64,000 nt of DNA from Strobilurus pachycystidiatus (GCA_019915135.1 JAHLMK010000025.1:124001-188000); one strand, 5' to 3'. Numbered from the stretch's first letter, positions 23,924-33,221 are shown. A program made the numbers and translations. The notes: generated by a model not told the origin, from the letters alone.

Positions 23924-24580
23924 TTTGACGTGGTCGGGCCTAGCTTCACAGGCGATGGGTGGGGGCTAGCGCGAGAAAGTGGTCGGGGTGAGCGTTCTCG
24001 CACTTTTACGCGTCGTTGCCCGTCACTCACCTGTTCCTGCGCTAGCGCCTCTTTTTCCCCTTCCTCCTGAGCTGCGGGAGGCTCCTGATGTCCTTGTGGC
24101 GACGTTGGCGGCGGCGGCGGCGACTGCTCCTTTTGGTAAGTAAGTTCGTCTGCCGCCCTGGCGCTGATCGCGTTGGTTGCTTACCTTCGCGTCCTCCTTG
24201 CGCTCGGTATCTTGGGGCGAGCTTGTGGGCATTGTCATGGTGGTGGTTCGGTGTGTGGTGCTTCCTTTTTGCGCTTACCACATCACTTTACGGCTTCATC
24301 ACCTTTAAGCTTTCTTGGTTCGCACCCCGCCACTTCCCTGATGCCTCGTGCCTTGTCTTGTTTCCTTATTCTGTTCTTAGTTCACAGCTACCTTAGCTAC
24401 TATTGTAGCCAGCTGGGCACAGAATAAGTCTTAAATAAAAATTTTATAGTCTTTGAATAAATGGACCGGTGTCCCTCTATTCCCTCTTTACTTTTCTGAT
24501 GACGTCCCCGTCATCTGGTATGGTACCTTAGCCTCCTTTGAAGCTGTAGTTCATTCTTGGGTGCTCAAGGTCACTCAAGG
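23924..24580. other. Spacer between ORF C and pol
   Basis: About 650 bp. It holds short arginine-rich shadow frames but no supported gene. The sequence near 24430-24460 is AT-rich. Presumably it contains the pol 3' end and any leader or promoter of ORF C. Confidence 0.4.
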
Positions 24581-27500
24581 TCACGTAGTTCTGGCAAGGA
24601 CGTCTAGGGTCTTCGTGATCGGCTTACTTATGAAGTGTAGTCGATCAAAGAACTGTTTTCCAAGGTCTATAGGATCTCGTCGCGATACAAAAGGTATTAC
24701 ACGGAACTGAGCTATCTTGTCTTTGTAGATCGTTCCGTCCAACTCGCAGACCACATAGTTTCCTGCCGAGGTCCTTGTTACTACCGCGTAAGGTCCCATA
24801 AACCTTTCCTTGAACTTCGCATTCATTTCTGATTCAATCCTAGTGTTCCTTACTAGTACTAGTTCACCAGTTTTGAATTTGTAGCGAGGGATACTGTTCT
24901 GGAAGTCCTCCAGGAACTTCGCCGCGGCCTTCTGTTTATTTAGAAGGACCTTTGACCTTAGCTTGACAGTATCTTCCTTGTGCTTGATGAGCTGCCTAGC
25001 TCGGAAGGCAATAAGGTCCGAATGGGAGACCAGTCGGCCTGGTGCTTCGACCAGCCAAGTCAATTCCTCCAGGTCCATTGGCATGATTGGTTCACAACCG
25101 GTTACTGCCTGGAACGCTGAAGTACCTAGACTTCTCTTTATGGTAATGCGCTCTGCCCAAAGGACCTCATGTAGGAACTCTGGCCATTGCTCGGGTTTAC
25201 CCTTGCATACCTTGAAGAGTGATTGACGGATATCCCAGTGCCCTCGTTCAACCTTTCCGTTGGCTTGCTTATTGTACGCCGTGATCAAGATACCTGTAAT
25301 ACCATATTTCTGTTCAATATGTACTAAGGCCTTCTTGATTGCTGGCCCATTGTCGGTTACAATTTCCTTGATACAACCCCACCTGCATAGAATGTCCTCA
25401 AAGATCCATTCTCCCAGTGACTCGGCGGTCTCTTCTTTGAGAGCCCTTGCCTCTGGCCAACTTGTTAATCCACACCTTGCTACGGTCACAGCGTTGAAGC
25501 CGGCCCATTTTGAAGGCCGTTTCTTTCGGGTGGATTCCTCTCCTGCCTTAGGCATCCGGAAGGTGTCTATATAAGCCCTTTCGTAGATACCTGGAGTTGA
25601 AGTAATCGTTGGTGCAACCTTTATGTTACGTTTCTGGCGTTTCTGACATAGTACACAGGTCCTTACATACCATCGTATGTCGACCTCCATACCTGGCCAC
25701 CAGAATCGCTTCATGATGAGTTGTAACACGGAATATTGTCCTTTATGTCCTGCCCGGTCGTGTAGAGCTTTACAAACCGGGATTCGTTCATTTGGAAGTA
25801 GCACTCGACGGGGGTGGGAGTCCGAATGGGTTCGGTATAACCTTTCATGCTGGACAAAGAAGTCTTTGCTCCATTTCTCCAAGTCTTCGTCCTCAAGTAC
25901 ATCTTCCGATTGTAAGTAAGGTTGAAGTTTGGGCAAATAGGTCTCCCACAAACGCTCCCTTTTGCTCTTATTGAGCTCCGGGAACTCCGTGATATGCATC
26001 CAACCTTCGATATCCTTAACATTGACTAGTCCCGAAGTCCTTACCGCTTTAGAAACCTTTATATGGTCTGGTAAAGGACTTCGTACTATTTCCTGGAAAT
26101 AGCCTCCCCTACTGTCGATGTCATTCCTGAAAGTGTCAAAGTCTAACGGTTGCTCCTCTATAGGCAGACCTTTAGGCTCCTGGTACTCAAAGGTATTGAC
26201 CTCGTCATCCTCTATGTTTATTTGAGGTCTGGGTACTACTATATCATGCTCTGAAGCTGGACGGCGACTTAAACCATCCGGGCCATGAACCTTTCCTGGT
26301 ACGTGTACAAGCGTGAAGTGATACATCAAGATCTCCTCAGCCCACCTTTGCAGGTTTGCGTTCGCTAAGGAGTCTACGTTGGATAACATGCCCTTGATGT
26401 ATTTTGCATCTACTTCAATTTCTAGCTTTCTACAACCTAGAAGGTAGTACTTGCACGCGGACAGAGCTCTGAAGAGCCCGAATAGTTCTCGCTTGGCTTG
26501 CGAGTACCTTGCCTCTCTTTCGTTCAATGTCAGAGACATGAATTTGGCAAAGTATCGTTTCTTAGGGTCCTTGGGATCTACCTGGGACAGATAGAAACCT
26601 ACTGCCTGGTAAGAGGTGTCTACCGACAGCGTGATTGGCGTGGACCATTCATAATTCAGTGGTTTCAGCATCGGACAAGTTCGTATGGCTTCCTTTAAGG
26701 TATCCATACTTTCCTGCTCCTCGTCTGTCCATCTGAACTTGGTAATGTCTTTGGTTAACCTGGTCAAAGGTAACGCCTTCTTAGAGTAGTCCTTTACGAA
26801 TGCTCTGAAGATTCCAGCTGTTCCTAAGAACGAACGGACTTCCGTGAGCGCTTTACAAGGGGGCCAATCCGAGATCACCTTAACGCGATCTTCAGCTGGC
26901 TTTCTACCTTCGTAGGTACAGACATGTCCCACTACCACAATTTCTTCTGCACAAATGATAGCCTTGTGACCAGAAAAGGTCCCTCCGGCATGTTTCATTC
27001 GTTGTATGATTCTGTTCATGTTCACAAGGTGTTCCCAAACAAAACGCCTTACTTCAGGATGACCTGGAAGCGTTTCGTAGGTACCATCAGCTTGTTCATA
27101 TCGCGTGGCGGGCCCGCGGACGGGCACATCGTCGATATAAGGTCTGGTGAAGGCTGGTATTTCATCCTTGAGAATCGTTGTAACATCGTCATGAAAGATA
27201 GGTACTGAATTAGTCCAGCCCATTGGTAAGGTCTTTAACCTTAACGCTCCGTAAGGTGTCGAGAAGGTGGTCATATCGCGAGACGCGGTGGCAAGGAGCC
27301 GTTCGTCATATCCAACGAACAGATCCAAGGTCCCTCCACAACTTCGTCCTGCAAAGGACTCCGCTAGTTCCTCCGTGGCTGGAGGTAACCCTGAGTGCGC
27401 AATGGTCACCGCATTGAGTGGTTCCAGACTATGCACTAGGCGAAGTTTCTTTCCATCCTTCTTAACAACACAAAACCACCTGGAGCGGTATGAGGAGTTC

Positions 27501-28552
27501 GAAGGCTCATACACGCCCGAGTCTAGTTTGTGTTTGATAATCTTACAGACTTCATCGTAGATTCCGGGTGGAATTGGTATATTCCTTAACACCCAAGGTG
27601 TGTGTGGTATTACCGGGATATCCACTGGTGGAAAGAACTCTGGTTTGAAGTGTCCTTTCTCAGATTCTTCCCAGGCAAAGCCCTCGTTCTGGTTACAGAA
27701 GATGGAGTCTATAATCCGTCTTTCTGCATCCGTTAGGAAGTCCCCGACGTGGTCGGCTTGTATCTGTTCCCTCCTTTCGGCAGTATACCTACCTGTGGGT
27801 ACGAAGGGTGGTGGATCAGGTACTAATTCAGGCATCCCAGCTAGTGGGTCTCCATGAATGTGGCGCTTGATCCTGAATTCTTCAGGTAAGGTTCCAAGGT
27901 GAGCTTTGGTTTTCAAGGCTACTGGTTTGTACTTCTTTCCTACGAATACACCCCTCTTAGGGATCTGACTTTCCAACCTTAGGAACTCCTGTTGTGCATC
28001 CGCCATGTAATCCTTTGGTAAGGTTACCGACAAGCCCGTAAAGACTTGTTCTAACTCCTTTGGTACCCCGTAAAAGAGATTCAAAGTCGCCGTGGCGTAG
28101 GACTTAAATTCTTCTTGGTCTTCCGCAATCTGATTGATATTGAATACCTTGCGAAAGCCTTGAATCTTGGTTGGGACCTTTAATAGTCCCGTAGGTGTCA
28201 CCATATGTTCTGGGACAGTCATATGTGTCGATGCTTGATGCATCGATGCATGCATAAAGGCGTGTTGTTTCCTTAGCCGTTTGGCTGCCTGATGAACCCT
28301 ATTGGGTGACTTCTTCATGTATAAGGACGTTAAGTCCCCTTCCCCGAAGGTCTCCCTGTTATCACCAGGTATCCAACTTTGCTTTACTTCGATGTTTCCT
28401 TCTGGTGACCTTTCAAGGATCAACACGGCTTCTTCATAGGAGTTTCCTACGTCCTTAGGTTCCTGTGAAAACCCGTTTGTCCCCCTGGAATCATATGTCT
28501 TGGGATCTGTCCTCGACGGTAAGAAGGTAGCGATAACTTCTTCCCATTGGTA
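24581..28552 (-). CDS. pol: Gypsy pol: reverse transcriptase, RNase H, integrase
   Basis: Open frame from the stop at 28553-28555 to 24581. The first possible start is a GTG at 28426, so expression by frameshift from the protease frame is more likely. Numbering from that GTG, the RT catalytic core lies at about 300-500 with TLDLFVGYDE and PYIDDV (about residue 430). RNase H follows at about 590-720 (LSVDTSYQAVG, KRELFGLFRAL, EIEVDAKY). The integrase has an HHCC-type zinc module (HDRAGHKG...CVLCQKRQ), a DDE core (YIDTFRMP, IVTDNGPAI) and the GPY motif (MGPYAVVTRTSAGNYVV). The protein ends shortly after, with no chromodomain. All catalytic motifs that I can read look intact, which suggests a working enzyme. 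Order RT-RNaseH-integrase is diagnostic of Ty3/Gypsy. Confidence 0.93.
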   Translation of the reverse strand, partial: YQWEEVIATFLPSRTDPKTYDSRGTNGFSQEPKDVGNSYEEAVLILERSPEGNIEVKQSWIPGDNRETFGEGDLTSLYMKKSPNRVHQAAKRLRKQHAFMHASMHQASTHMTVPEHMVTPTGLLKVPTKIQGFRKVFNINQIAEDQEEFKSYATATLNLFYGVPKELEQVFTGLSVTLPKDYMADAQQEFLRLESQIPKRGVFVGKKYKPVALKTKAHLGTLPEEFRIKRHIHGDPLAGMPELVPDPPPFVPTGRYTAERREQIQADHVGDFLTDAERRIIDSIFCNQNEGFAWEESEKGHFKPEFFPPVDIPVIPHTPWVLRNIPIPPGIYDEVCKIIKHKLDSGVYEPSNSSYRSRWFCVVKKDGKKLRLVHSLEPLNAVTIAHSGLPPATEELAESFAGRSCGGTLDLFVGYDERLLATASRDMTTFSTPYGALRLKTLPMGWTNSVPIFHDDVTTILKDEIPAFTRPYIDDVPVRGPATRYEQADGTYETLPGHPEVRRFVWEHLVNMNRIIQRMKHAGGTFSGHKAIICAEEIVVVGHVCTYEGRKPAEDRVKVISDWPPCKALTEVRSFLGTAGIFRAFVKDYSKKALPLTRLTKDITKFRWTDEEQESMDTLKEAIRTCPMLKPLNYEWSTPITLSVDTSYQAVGFYLSQVDPKDPKKRYFAKFMSLTLNEREARYSQAKRELFGLFRALSACKYYLLGCRKLEIEVDAKYIKGMLSNVDSLANANLQRWAEEILMYHFTLVHVPGKVHGPDGLSRRPASEHDIVVPRPQINIEDDEVNTFEYQEPKGLPIEEQPLDFDTFRNDIDSRGGYFQEIVRSPLPDHIKVSKAVRTSGLVNVKDIEGWMHITEFPELNKSKRERLWETYLPKLQPYLQSEDVLEDEDLEKWSKDFFVQHERLYRTHSDSHPRRVLLPNERIPVCKALHDRAGHKGQYSVLQLIMKRFWWPGMEVDIRWYVRTCVLCQKRQKRNIKVAPTITSTPGIYERAYIDTFRMPKAGEESTRKKRPSKWAGFNAVTVARCGLTSWPEARALKEETAESLGEWIFEDILCRWGCIKEIVTDNGPAIKKALVHIEQKYGITGILITAYNKQANGKVERGHWDIRQSLFKVCKGKPEQWPEFLHEVLWAERITIKRSLGTSAFQAVTGCEPIMPMDLEELTWLVEAPGRLVSHSDLIAFRARQLIKHKEDTVKLRSKVLLNKQKAAAKFLEDFQNSIPRYKFKTGELVLVRNTRIESEMNAKFKERFMGPYAVVTRTSAGNYVVCELDGTIYKDKIAQFRVIPFVSRRDPIDLGKQFFDRLHFISKPITKTLDVLARTT

Positions 28553-29697
28553 TTATCCGTAAGGGTTCCGATTGCGTTCCCGTTGGGAAGGTTGGTGATG
28601 ACCAGGTTTGAAACGATCTCGAAAGGTCGTCCCAGTAGGACCTCATAGGCGGGATCCTGCAACACATGCAACTGAAGGTAATAGACAATTCCTTCAAAGT
28701 CAAAAGGTATGTTACGAGCCAATCCCAAGGTACTGGTTCGTCCCTTGTCCGCACTTTCCATAGTAATGGTGAAAGTGGGATCATAGGCTATTCCTAGTTC
28801 CAATGCTGCCTTGAGCGAAATGGAGGCGATCTGCGACCCACCATCCACTAAACTCTCCTTTTTACCATTCTTGTTGATCAAGGGCCAAAAGGTTCGTAGA
28901 TCTGCATTTTCCGGCGCCATATTGCCGCTTATCATTTGAAAGGGACCAGTATAGTGACCTCCGGAAAGGTTTACAAACTGTTCTACCGCATCGTGGACTA
29001 CAATTCCACCAATAGGTAGATCACCTTGCTCATGAAAGTTGACTGAATATAGCTCGGGTTGGAAGTGATCTTGGACCGTATCGGCCACTACTTCCGTCTT
29101 GAATACAGCCACAGGCGTGTTGCGTTTCCTGATGAAGTCCGAAATGCTCTGCTGCCAAGGGGGGTTGGTAGCTAGTAGGGCTTCGGATAACAAGAACTTC
29201 CAGGCTTCACGCCAACTGGGATTCTTGTGCAAGAGTTCTTCTGCCAGGCTACGGCGTTGGAAACTCTTGACCTTAGGTTCCTTAGAGTGAACCTTTGGTT
29301 GGTTCTTTTCTGGCAGAGTTGAATCTGCTTTTGGTTGCGGCACCGGGTCGGGTTCTTCCATCGCCAGGACTTCGTCAAGAAGGTCCTGGTCAACAGGTTC
29401 TACTTCTTGAGTGACTTCTGGCGTGGAGAATGATACCTTAGGCGGCGCTGCTTTTGGAATGACCACGGACACCCGGTCCTTAGGCCATGAGGTTACCTTC
29501 TTTTGTGGAGTTGAATCCACAGGTGCACTAGGTGCTTTTGCGCTCTGACGAGTCTGACGAGTTTCTACAGTGAACTGGCTCTCCGGAGGAGTATGTGCTA
29601 AATGCACTCCTTCCTTCATCGAGCCCTGCCGAAACCCTGATAGGCGTCGGGGGCAAACTCTTCTTCTTGGGTTGGGGTTTGAACATACATCGCGACC
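28447..29697 (-). CDS. Gypsy retropepsin (protease) frame
   Basis: Frame between gag and pol, open from 29697. Its first ATG (29617-29619) overlaps the gag stop as ATGA. The N-terminal two-thirds is a low-complexity Pro/Lys-rich linker followed by helical sequence (LAEELLHKNPSWREAWKFLL). The protease domain has the active-site motif SLVDGGSQIASI, in which DGGS replaces the usual DTG/DSG-x, and the downstream flap partner EVLLGRPFEIVSN. The product ends HRNLRT with TAG at 28447-28449. The frame is -1 relative to gag, and pol is -1 relative to it. Both junctions have an in-phase GGGTTTY heptamer, so this is likely made as part of Gag-PR and Gag-PR-Pol. Confidence 0.85.
   Translation of the reverse strand, partial: GRDVCSNPNPRRRVCPRRLSGFRQGSMKEGVHLAHTPPESQFTVETRQTRQSAKAPSAPVDSTPQKKVTSWPKDRVSVVIPKAAPPKVSFSTPEVTQEVEPVDQDLLDEVLAMEEPDPVPQPKADSTLPEKNQPKVHSKEPKVKSFQRRSLAEELLHKNPSWREAWKFLLSEALLATNPPWQQSISDFIRKRNTPVAVFKTEVVADTVQDHFQPELYSVNFHEQGDLPIGGIVVHDAVEQFVNLSGGHYTGPFQMISGNMAPENADLRTFWPLINKNGKKESLVDGGSQIASISLKAALELGIAYDPTFTITMESADKGRTSTLGLARNIPFDFEGIVYYLQLHVLQDPAYEVLLGRPFEIVSNLVITNLPNGNAIGTLTDNTNGKKLSLPSYRRGQIPRHMIPGGQTGFHRNLRT
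28468..28474 (-). promoter_or_regulatory. Candidate -1 frameshift site, PR/pol (GGGTTTT)
   Basis: In the protease frame the codons ACG GGT TTT CAC give G_GGT_TTT, a canonical X_XXY_YYZ slippery heptamer, 18 nt before the protease stop. A -1 slip enters the pol frame exactly (GF then SQEPKD). The two frames overlap for about 106 nt (28447-28552). A small hairpin (TAGGA-AAC-TCCTA) lies about 17 nt downstream. Confidence 0.65.
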
Positions 29698-31484
29698 TCA
29701 GGTGCGAACTCATCTTCTTGAGATTGGAACGCCGATACCTTAGGTGCATTTTCTTGTTGAAACTTCTGAACTTGTTCCCAAGGGCTGAGAGGCTGCTTGG
29801 GACTAACCCTTTGAATAGGTTGACTAGTAGTTCCGTTCGTTACATGATATATGTTGGTACCGCCAGGCTTGTAGATATGACCATTGCTTTCGCACATTTC
29901 CTTTGTAGGACAATTTGCTACAATGTGTCCTAGCTCACGACAGAAGTAGCACCTTCCATCGTTAACTACGAACTTGTTTCCTGGGAACGCGCCCGGAGGA
30001 GCTTTGTAGAGTCCATTCGGTAAGTTGGTCGAGACTGAGACACCTTGAGCAGGTGTTTGTAGATAAATCGGCGAGGCTTCTTGTACAAAACCTTGGGTGC
30101 GGAGTCCTTGCGGACCTCCACGCTGTAAGGTATGGAGAAGTTCTGCCATCATCTTCTGATCAGCCTTGCGAGCCTCTTCGCGTTCCTTTTCTCCTTTCTG
30201 GATAATGTCCTGAAGGCTAGCTACCCTATTCAGGTATTCATCCAACTCCTCTGTCTTGATTCGGGTGGTAGAGGCGGGAATAAGTTCTCTGTTATAAGGA
30301 CTATCCTTCGCACTCTTGCTCATCCATTTATCGGTCAAGAAGTAGTTGGAGATCGCTGCCTCGACCTCTGACAACGTGAAGTCATAGGTGGGGGTTGTCC
30401 CGGCTGTTGCATTAGCTTTCGCATCGCGCCTGAGGTCCCCAAGGACATTATGCCAAACTCCCTCTGTGATAGAGGACTTGATATCTTCTATAGCACCCTT
30501 ATTGGTAAGTTCTCCCGACGTGATAAGATGTCCCATGATATGGAGCACTTCGCGCTGAAAGCTTTCCCATTTCTGCTTGTTGGCTACGGGCCTAGCCAGG
30601 TACGGGTCCAAGGCATCCTTTAGGTCGGCCGGGACGTACGTAGGATCGTTCTTTCCCTTTGAGTATGAGGAAAGAACTGATTCTTGGAAGTCCGCCCAGA
30701 CACCTTTCAGGTAGTCTGGGTTTTTGTGCCACCTTAGGCGTTGTTTGTGGCCGGCGTATAGCGCCGCTACTTCCAACTTAGTACCTTGTTCGGTGATTCC
30801 TGTCTGGTCAAAGATCCAGTTGCACATCGTGAAGAATTCCCTCACATCGTCTCCAGAGTGTCCCTTGAACTTTGGGGCATCCCTTGAGAATGGTATCGGG
30901 ATCTTCTTGCCTTGGATTTCGCCTCTAGCTTCAGCGCTAAGTTCCTCGGAAGGTACAATTGCTCGTACTGCCATTACTGGAACTGGTATCGTGTTTTGGG
31001 TAGACGGGTTAAAGTCAATGAAGGGGGTAATAGGTTCTGGACTTTCGGGGTCTTCAAGGTCAGTCAAAGGACTTCCGAAAGGTGTCACAAATGCGGGACT
31101 AGGCGAAGTTCTAGAGTCCGAATGTCTTCGGGTACTGGTTGGAGTTCTCGAAGGTGATTCAGGATCTGAAGAAGATCTGATCCTAGAGGCAGTAGGTGTT
31201 GAAGGTGGTACTTGCGTACGTTTCTTCTTTTGGTTCTTGGGAGTAGTCGGGTCTGCAAAGCGTCGCTGTGCTTGAGCTACTTCACTAGGTAAACCGTTGT
31301 AAAGTGAGCCGGCGATTGGGCGATTGCTTCTTAGGCGACTAGTGATACCAGAGGTTGCTGGATTTGAAGATCCGGCAATAACTGGGTCTCCTTTTGGGGG
31401 TTGTGGATTTGCGCGGTTCTGGCTGTTGGTGTAACGACCAGAGTTCCTTGCAGCCAGTGTCTTTTGTTTATGGAGATTCCGATC
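29616..31484 (-). CDS. gag: Gypsy gag (capsid and zinc knuckle)
   Basis: Open frame from just after the stop at 31485-31487 to TGA at 29616-29618. The upstream 170 codons are Ser/Pro/Arg-rich (ITSRLRSNRPIAGSLYNGLP, then TPKNQKKKRTQ) but contain no ATG; the first in-frame ATG is at 30972-30974 (MAVRAIVPSEEL). The capsid-like region follows (KKIPIPFSRDAPKFKGHSGD, VREFFTMCNWIFDQTG, WESFQREVLHIMGHLI). A coiled coil (EYLNRVASLQDIIQKGEKER) precedes a CCHC knuckle (CYFCRELGHIVANC; C-x2-C-x4-H-x4-C) that binds RNA. The C-terminus ends PDAYQGFGRAR. Translation start is unresolved: a spliced leader, a non-AUG start, or the internal ATG are the options. Confidence 0.85.
   Translation of the reverse strand, partial: DRNLHKQKTLAARNSGRYTNSQNRANPQPPKGDPVIAGSSNPATSGITSRLRSNRPIAGSLYNGLPSEVAQAQRRFADPTTPKNQKKKRTQVPPSTPTASRIRSSSDPESPSRTPTSTRRHSDSRTSPSPAFVTPFGSPLTDLEDPESPEPITPFIDFNPSTQNTIPVPVMAVRAIVPSEELSAEARGEIQGKKIPIPFSRDAPKFKGHSGDDVREFFTMCNWIFDQTGITEQGTKLEVAALYAGHKQRLRWHKNPDYLKGVWADFQESVLSSYSKGKNDPTYVPADLKDALDPYLARPVANKQKWESFQREVLHIMGHLITSGELTNKGAIEDIKSSITEGVWHNVLGDLRRDAKANATAGTTPTYDFTLSEVEAAISNYFLTDKWMSKSAKDSPYNRELIPASTTRIKTEELDEYLNRVASLQDIIQKGEKEREEARKADQKMMAELLHTLQRGGPQGLRTQGFVQEASPIYLQTPAQGVSVSTNLPNGLYKAPPGAFPGNKFVVNDGRCYFCRELGHIVANCPTKEMCESNGHIYKPGGTNIYHVTNGTTSQPIQRVSPKQPLSPWEQVQKFQQENAPKVSAFQSQEDEFAPEVAMYVQTPTQEEEFAPDAYQGFGRAR
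29631..29637 (-). promoter_or_regulatory. Candidate -1 frameshift site, gag/PR (GGGTTTC)
   Basis: In the gag frame the codons CAG GGT TTC give G_GGT_TTC, an X_XXY_YYZ heptamer, 12 nt before the gag stop. A -1 slip enters the protease frame. The gag and protease frames overlap for 82 nt (29616-29697), and the heptamer falls inside the overlap. Confidence 0.65.
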
Positions 31485-31531
31485 TCAAGGTCGACTTTAG
31501 AAGTCTTTTTCGAAATCAAAATTTACACCCC

Positions 31532-31548
31532 CTCGCGGTGGGCTCCAA
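31532..31548 (-). other. Primer-binding site (PBS)
   Basis: On the minus strand, five bases after the 5' LTR end, the sequence reads TGGAGCCCACCGCGAGG. The leading TGG pairs with a tRNA CCA end. The rest would pair with a tRNA whose acceptor is GCCCACC/GGTGGGC with discriminator T. I cannot name the tRNA without the genome's tRNA set. Confidence 0.6.
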
Positions 31549-31552
31549 AATA

Positions 31553-33221
31553 TGATGTGCAAGTTCGGAATAGACCTCTGAAAAAGAAGCTATCGTCTAA
31601 CCACACTATCAATCCTTATCACAACTAACACTCCTTGTAAGGGAGATGGGGTGCACAAAGGTTCGAGAGAACAAGGTGCTTTTGGGTAATGGAGAAATAG
31701 AGATGTATTCCGAATGCTGTAGTTAAACTACGAGTTGTTTTTGGGGGTGTAGGGATTCTGATCGAAATGACACAAGAAAACCTTGAAGTCGTAGGCCGAA
31801 CCTCTTGACGTATGAAGACCTTAAACAGCGCGAGGCAATGTAGCTTCTACCTATCAAGTGCTCTGGTGTACAAGGACTTTGTCTTGGAATCGTCAGGCCG
31901 CTACCGCAGGTTTTACGCCACTGGACTGCTAACGATAAGGACTCCTTCTTGCACTTAAACCAAACTTCTAGTGTCTTGCACCGGGACCAAAGGTTCCGAA
32001 AGGTGTCTCAGACGTTGACAACACTCGTTCAAACTCGACTTATCCCTCAAAGGGAAGTACTTCACGAAAGAGCGTGAGTGCAGGGCAGAACCACTTGCAA
32101 ACCGGCCTTCTTGCAAATACAAGGTTCTAACACCAAGTAGATTCGTTGGTACTTGACTTGGTACGTCGGAATAAGGTTCTTTCGAGTCTTTCAAGGAGTT
32201 TGGCAACACCTGATGTCTTTAAATCTTGGAAAGGTCTTTGGGGTCTTTGGGTACTTTGCAGAAATGAGTCGAAACTCGAGATAGATTCACTACAACGGCT
32301 GCGTCTGACTAGCGGCTACTGGAGGGGGCTCTAAGCTACCGAAATATGGGTCCTTTGGGCCCTTTTATACTACTGGTGGGTTCCTACTGAGTAAGCATCT
32401 ATTCTAGGATCGGATACATCGGACTTTCGAGTCATACAAGTGCTGGATTCTTATTGGCTATCCCTAGTCGAAACAACTGCGGCCAGGCCGCTTGGTCCTT
32501 TAGCCATATACGCCACCTTGGCGGTATGGTACAATCCTTGTGCCCAGGAGATCAAGGTCCGATAAGGACTTCGATCCTTAGGTATCTTTATGTTGCAAGG
32601 TCCTACGGACACCTGCTTTCTTGTGGATAGGTTGGATGGAGATCGTTAAGAACGTCCTTTCGAGCGCAGACACTACAGGGGAGTGCTTTCTTAAAGTGGT
32701 AATACACCCTGCTTTCGGGGTGGTCCTTGATCGTGGATCATGATCGATCGGCATAGCGGAAGGCGTCGGTTCGGAGTCCTTGACCGCTCCGAAGATTGTT
32801 TCCCCAAAAGGGTTGTGACGTCCTTGAACTATTTCGGGACCTTCCAGGTCTTTGGGTTGAGGTGCGCAGGTCTCGGGTCGCTCGAACTGAACCGCCTGGA
32901 GACCTTTGGACCCTCCTTGGGTGCGAATGGTTATAGCACATCGTCTGTAGTACAAGGTACACGCAAAGGTACGGGATCTTGAAAGGGATCCAACGCGCGG
33001 ATAAGGATATTCGGATGAAGGTGATCGAAGGTTTCGATCGCGCCTGTCCTAAAGGACTTGTTAAGGCGCCTGGACCTTGTCCTGGAGGCTTGCCCGCGTC
33101 AAGGCAGTAACTCCTGCGTGCTCTATCTTAAGTACTTGACTGGAGGTTCCTAAGGTCTTTGGGCTGTTCAGGAATCGCAAAATTCCCCGTTTCTAGTACT
33201 GGAATAGTACCCTGCGTATCA
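31553..33221 (-). repeat. 5' LTR of the Gypsy element
   Basis: 1,669 bp, nearly identical to 16816-18484. Read on the minus strand it runs from TGATACGC to GCACATCA. A TATA box (TATAAAAG, followed by GGCCC) at 32362-32369 would place the U3 at about 0.85 kb and drive gag-pol. Confidence 0.95.
32362..32369 (-). promoter_or_regulatory. LTR TATA box
   Basis: TATAAAAG on the minus strand, about 850 bp into the 5' LTR; the same site exists in the 3' LTR at 17625-17632. The likely core promoter of the genomic RNA. Confidence 0.55.

Larger units (their letters stand above)
16816..33221 (-). mobile_element. Full-length Ty3/Gypsy LTR retrotransposon with extra cargo genes
   Basis: The element measures 16,406 bp from LTR to LTR and lies on the minus strand. 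Both LTRs begin TGAT and end ATCA. The 4-bp word ACGC directly flanks it (16812-16815 and 33222-33225), which fits a target-site duplication. In element order it has: 5' LTR (31553-33221), primer-binding site, gag, protease, RT-RNaseH-integrase, a 602-aa sense ORF, two antisense intron-containing genes, polypurine tract, 3' LTR (16816-18484). The order RT-RNaseH-integrase and the GPY motif after the integrase core place it in Ty3/Gypsy; I see no chromodomain. Typical fungal Gypsy elements are about 5-10 kb, so this one is unusually long because of roughly 6 kb between pol and the 3' LTR. The near-identical LTRs and intact ORFs suggest recent movement. Confidence 0.93.

Noticed and set aside
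24581..28426. Separate pol start codon
   Set aside because: The apparent start is GTG, not ATG, and the frame continues upstream to 28552. Frameshift from the protease frame explains the layout better.
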